Both the position numbers and the translations under genes were made by a program. Below, piece by piece: positions 60,980 through 64,000 of a DNA stretch of 64,000 nt (within the stretch, counting starts at the first letter, position 1; every line of letters starts with the position of its first letter). The stretch comes from Clostridium_AD estertheticum_D (GTDB taxonomy: Bacteria; Bacillota; Clostridia; Clostridiales; Clostridiaceae): contig NZ_JAHLDM010000013.1 in assembly GCF_018861295.1 (NCBI RefSeq), positions 62,001 through 126,000 on the forward strand. Reading direction: 5' to 3'. The notes under the pieces were generated by a model. It saw nothing but the letters and a program-made list of their open reading frames with translations. It ran no database searches and had not been told where the DNA came from.

Positions 60980-62869
60980 ATGACAAAAATATTAGATGCT
61001 CAGGAATTCATATATAATGGAAATGACTTAGGTGCTGTTTATTCTAAAGAAAATACAATATTTAAAGTATGGGCACCTACCATAGATAAAATATCAGTAA
61101 TAGTTTATGAATCATTCGATGATTACTTAGGAAAAAAGCATGAGATGATTAAGGTAGAAAAAGGCGTTTGGGAACTTAAACTTATTGGGAATTACAAAAA
61201 TAAATATTATAATTATTTAGTATTAAATGATGGGATAGAAAGAGAAACGCCAGATATATATACTAAAGGTGCAAGTGCTAATGGTGAAAAGGGCATGATT
61301 ATTGATTTTCCTTCTATAAATCCAGATAACTGGGAAAATCACAAACGACCTGCAGCAATTAATAGAACCGAATCAATTATATACGAAATTCATATTAGAG
61401 ATTTTTCATCATCAGAATATTCAGGAATGAAAAATAAAGGGAAATATTTAGCTTTTACTGAGAAAAATACTAAAACGCCTATAGATGTTATTACAGGGCT
61501 TGACCATCTCAAAGACTTAGGAATAACCCATGTTCATTTATTACCTGTCTTTGATTTTGCAAGCGTAGATGAAAGCACAGAAGAATATAATTGGGGATAC
61601 GATCCATATTTATATAATGTTCCGGAAGGGTCATATGCTACGGATGCTCATGATGGTACCGTACGAATTAGAGAATTCAAAACTATGGTCCAAGCCTTGC
61701 ATGAAAACGGTATTAATGTAATTATGGATGTTGTATATAATCACACTTTTACTAAAATAAATTCTCCGATGGATATCTTAGTTCCAAAATACTATTATAG
61801 AACAGATGATTATGGCAACTATACAAATGGTTCAGGTTGTGGAAATGAAATTGCATCCGAAAAACCAATGGTTAGAAAATTTATAGTTGATAGTATTAAG
61901 TTCTGGGCTCAGGAATACAAAATAGATGGTTTCAGATTTGATTTGATGGCACTTGAGGATATTGGTACTATGAAAGAGATTGAAAATCAAGCTAAAAGTA
62001 TTAATTCAAACATTATTATTTATGGCGAACCATGGACAGGAGGGACATCTTTATTACCACAGAATATGCAGATGAAAAAAGGTAGTCAAAAGGGCATGCA
62101 AGTATCTGTATTCAATGATGATTTAAGAAATGCATTAAAGGGGGATAGTGATGGGGCCAGTTTAGGGTTTGTTAACGGTGGAAAAGGCTTTGAATTAGAA
62201 ATCAAAAAAGGTATTGTAGGTGGAATCAAATATAATAATGATATATGCAATTTCACACAAAATCCTGGAGAATCTATAAACTATGTAAGTGCTCATGATA
62301 ACTTATGCTTGTATGATAAATTTGAGAAAAGCAATCCTCATAATACTCCATTTGAAAGAGAAAAAATGAATAGGTTAGCATTGTCCATAGTGCTTACATC
62401 ACAAGGAGTTCCTTTTATCCAAGGTGGAACAGAAATATTAAGGACTAAACAAGGAAACCATAACAGTTATAATGCTGGAGACATGATTAATAAAATAAGT
62501 TGGAATAGAAAATCTGTGTTTTCAGAAACTTATGAATATATTAAGGGTCTTATTGCTTTAAGAAAAAGTCAAAAGGTTTTGACTTTAGACAATGAAAATG
62601 ATGTAAGAAATTCGTTGAAATTTCTAGACTCACCTTATAACAGCGTTGCATATGAATTAACTTCAACTTTTGCAGGTAATTATGATAATTTACTTATAAT
62701 TCATAATGCTAACAATAATGAGATTAAATTTATTATACCAGATACTGATGAATGGATAATTATAGGAAATGAATTCGAAGTAAATGTGTTGGGAGTCTGT
62801 AAGGGTGATAAAACATGCCAAAATGAGATAATTGTACCCGCTATTTCTAGCATTATATTATATAAATAG
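60980..62869 (+). CDS. pulA: Type I pullulanase (GH13), cytoplasmic
   Basis: This 629-residue debranching enzyme cleaves alpha-1,6 links of pullulan, glycogen or limit dextrins. It has a CBM48-like N-terminal domain (about 10-110; NDLGAVYS, FKVWAPT) and a GH13 barrel. The pullulanase motif YNWGYDP and DVVYNH (250-255) are present. So are R319 with nucleophile D321 (GFRFD), acid/base E350 (YGEPW), and H439-D440 (SAHDN). No signal peptide is present, so it acts inside the cell. The start is ATG 60980 after AAGGAGAGAG; TTG 60974 is an alternative. It is the intact paralogue of the protein at 48916-51639. Confidence 0.93.
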   Translation: MTKILDAQEFIYNGNDLGAVYSKENTIFKVWAPTIDKISVIVYESFDDYLGKKHEMIKVEKGVWELKLIGNYKNKYYNYLVLNDGIERETPDIYTKGASANGEKGMIIDFPSINPDNWENHKRPAAINRTESIIYEIHIRDFSSSEYSGMKNKGKYLAFTEKNTKTPIDVITGLDHLKDLGITHVHLLPVFDFASVDESTEEYNWGYDPYLYNVPEGSYATDAHDGTVRIREFKTMVQALHENGINVIMDVVYNHTFTKINSPMDILVPKYYYRTDDYGNYTNGSGCGNEIASEKPMVRKFIVDSIKFWAQEYKIDGFRFDLMALEDIGTMKEIENQAKSINSNIIIYGEPWTGGTSLLPQNMQMKKGSQKGMQVSVFNDDLRNALKGDSDGASLGFVNGGKGFELEIKKGIVGGIKYNNDICNFTQNPGESINYVSAHDNLCLYDKFEKSNPHNTPFEREKMNRLALSIVLTSQGVPFIQGGTEILRTKQGNHNSYNAGDMINKISWNRKSVFSETYEYIKGLIALRKSQKVLTLDNENDVRNSLKFLDSPYNSVAYELTSTFAGNYDNLLIIHNANNNEIKFIIPDTDEWIIIGNEFEVNVLGVCKGDKTCQNEIIVPAISSIILYK

Positions 62870-62893
62870 CAAAAATGTTATTTGTGGAACATA

Positions 62894-62936
62894 CAAAGAA
62901 GCTACATTTCTAAAAATGCAGCTTCTTTGATTTTAT
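62894..62936 (+). terminator. Terminator after pulA
   Basis: CAAAGAAGCT-CATTT pairs with AAATG-AGCTTCTTTG (62894-62909 with 62914-62929, one A/C mismatch), then ATTTTATC. Confidence 0.8.
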
Positions 62937-62982
62937 CAAATCATATCACAAAATATTTAATGATTTGATAAAATACTAAAAA

Positions 62983-63165
62983 CTAGGGTTCTATCTCAAT
63001 ATAAGCTATTGCCTTCTTATTAAACAAATATTTTTTGCCCATAGTGTTAACTTCATGGGGCCTGGTGTTTTCAAAATTATAAAACCAGTTTTTAAATAAA
63101 TCACTTTCAGATTGTTTTAAATCCAATATTTCACTTTCGCCACTAATAAAAGAAATCGTTAACAT
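62983..63165 (-). CDS. Small hypothetical protein, 60 residues
   Basis: AAAAGGAG lies 9 nt before ATG 63165; a GTG at 63174 overlaps the ribosome site and is less likely. The sequence begins MLTISFISGESEILDLKQ and ends NKKAIAYIEIEP, suggesting a small beta-rich fold. It has no cysteine and no membrane segment. The family is not recognised. Confidence 0.65.
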   Translation of the reverse strand: MLTISFISGESEILDLKQSESDLFKNWFYNFENTRPHEVNTMGKKYLFNKKAIAYIEIEP

Positions 63166-63333
63166 TTTAGTCACTCCTTTTCAAGTAAATAGTCTCTTAA
63201 AGTATATATTCTATACTGAAAAGGAATTTCCTCTTTTTTTAACACTTTTTATTTCAAAATATTATGATAATATATACTATAGAAATAATCTCCAGTATTC
63301 ATTTTAAATTCAAAATTATACGTATACATTTAT

Positions 63334-63369
63334 AAAAAAAAGAAACCTTCACTAGAGCTGTAGTAGTGA
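63334..63369 (-). terminator. Terminator on the minus strand after the 22-codon gene
   Basis: TCACTA (63364-63369 read on minus) pairs with TAGTGA (63349-63354), and the minus strand then runs into GGTTTCTTTTTTTT. It supports transcription of the small reading frame at 63389-63457. Confidence 0.6.
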
Positions 63370-63388
63370 TAGATTTGCTTTTTTATTA

Positions 63389-63457
63389 TTAGTCTAGACA
63401 TTCCAAACATTCATTTATTACATCTTCTGTAATTTCAAATACGTATTCTGTTCTCAT
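63389..63457 (-). CDS. Putative 22-residue peptide with strong ribosome site
   Basis: On the minus strand, AAGGAGGTG stands 6 nt before ATG 63457. It opens a frame of 22 codons starting MRTEYVFEITEDVINECLE and ending with two cysteines in CLEC and a final LD. A terminator follows within 20-55 nt. The peptide is acidic and not hydrophobic, so a membrane toxin is unlikely. It could be a regulatory or signal peptide, a precursor of a modified peptide, or an unannotated small protein. No maturation enzyme is visible beside it. Confidence 0.5.
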   Translation of the reverse strand: MRTEYVFEITEDVINECLECLD

Positions 63458-63914
63458 TTAGGCACCTCCTTAATAGTATATGGGTACACAAAAAATATTA
63501 ATTGTAACTCATATAATGTGATTTAAATTCATGTTATAACAAACGATATGTTATAAGTGTTATCAGTACGTTATTCAACAAAATTTTAATAAGGGATTCA
63601 TTAAGAAATTTTCGAATGAAAAGGGTAAGAATTTAAGCGTGGGTTTTTAAAATTCGTGTCTTCTCTTTTGTTAAGTGATTTAATGATCCAATTTTTAATG
63701 CATTAGTACGTATTAGATAGCTTGTAAATATTTCATTGTTACTAGGTAACTTTTTAAGTATATAACATTTTAAGAAAAAATGCAAGGAAAATTTTGAATT
63801 AAAATAAAAATCTATGATTCGTTTATGATAATGTCTTAGTATACCATTTTTGATTATGTCCCAAACAAACAAAAATATAGTATAGAATATACCTCATAAT
63901 AATGTATAAATGGG
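63458..63914. other. Intergenic region, possibly with a decayed minus-strand frame
   Basis: Much of this gap is open on the minus strand (63633-63872, 79 codons). However, the frame has only a TTG start, no ribosome site, and a Phe/Lys/Ile-rich composition like AT-rich noncoding DNA. I do not call it a gene. The right edge holds the start of a probable transposase gene; IS ends could lie here but no second copy is available for comparison. Confidence 0.3.
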
Positions 63915-64000
63915 GTGTTCATAATCAGAAAGGTAGACTTAAATATGAAAGAAGATTTTAAATATCAAATCATAAAAAAATTAGTAGAAGTTAATGGTAA
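63915..64000 (+). mobile_element. Partial transposase gene at window edge (ISNCY/helix-turn-helix type)
   Basis: A frame open to the window end reads IIRKVDLNMKEDFKYQIIKK, then LVEVNGN. This resembles the N-terminus (KVDLNM...IIKKLVE..GNK) of clostridial ISNCY-type transposases with an N-terminal helix-turn-helix. The start may be GTG 63915 or ATG 63945. Only about 28 codons are visible, so the family call rests on memory of that N-terminus and completeness cannot be judged. Confidence 0.5.

Noticed and set aside
63633..63872. 79-codon minus-strand open frame
   Set aside because: It has only a TTG start, no ribosome site and AT-driven residue composition; no family was recognised.

Overview
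The window is a very AT-rich, densely coding piece of a Gram-positive, endospore-forming chromosome, almost certainly Clostridium in the strict sense. The support is the presence of sigK, spoIIGA-sigE, spoIVA and ymxH, a T-box in front of alaS, lipobox lipoproteins, clostridial families (DUF4317, TIGR04540), and the order alaS-ireB-ruvX-DUF1292-fur and ftsA-ftsZ-spoIIGA-sigE-ymxH-nrdR-pgeF-phoP-phoR-pst that I recall from clostridial genomes. Species cannot be named from sequence alone.

Left part (1-29 kb) is core genome, nearly all on the plus strand. It opens with an Fe-S / tRNA-thiolation operon (iscR-iscS-iscU-mnmA plus a second iscU). A minus-strand lipoprotein nagZ follows, then a PRC-barrel protein with an AI-2E type permease, and a T-box-controlled alaS. 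Next come ireB-ruvX-DUF1292, a Fur regulator, typA, and a tRNA wobble-uridine operon (trmR-U32 protein-udk) that leads into a class B penicillin-binding protein. A division and sporulation block (sigK, pilT, ftsA, ftsZ, spoIIGA, sigE, ymxH) and nrdR-pgeF complete this part. sigG, which usually follows sigE, is not here.

The middle part (26-47 kb) is dominated by phosphate: a PhoP/PhoR pair, a PstSCAB-PhoU operon preceded by two identical 14-bp palindromes 22 bp apart, an extra PstS-like lipoprotein, and further on a low-affinity Pit transporter with its DUF47 partner. Between them lie a PDZ/radical SAM protein with der and gpsA, spoIVA, a two-gene radical SAM DNA-repair cassette, DUF4317, nudC and deoD.

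The right part (48-64 kb) is more accessory: small orphan genes, many strong hairpins, a glucokinase, a YgiQ-type radical SAM protein, a PIN-domain protein, an atypical kinase-like protein and two pullulanase paralogues. The secreted, membrane-anchored paralogue (48.9-51.6 kb) has lost or altered GH13 catalytic residues, whereas the cytoplasmic one (61.0-62.9 kb) is intact. A structured leader-like segment lies upstream of the degenerate copy. A 50-residue membrane protein gene and a 22-codon reading frame with a very strong ribosome binding site are also present. The window ends inside a probable transposase gene.

Function calls rest on motif recognition by eye. Promoter and terminator calls are pattern matches, not experimental facts.
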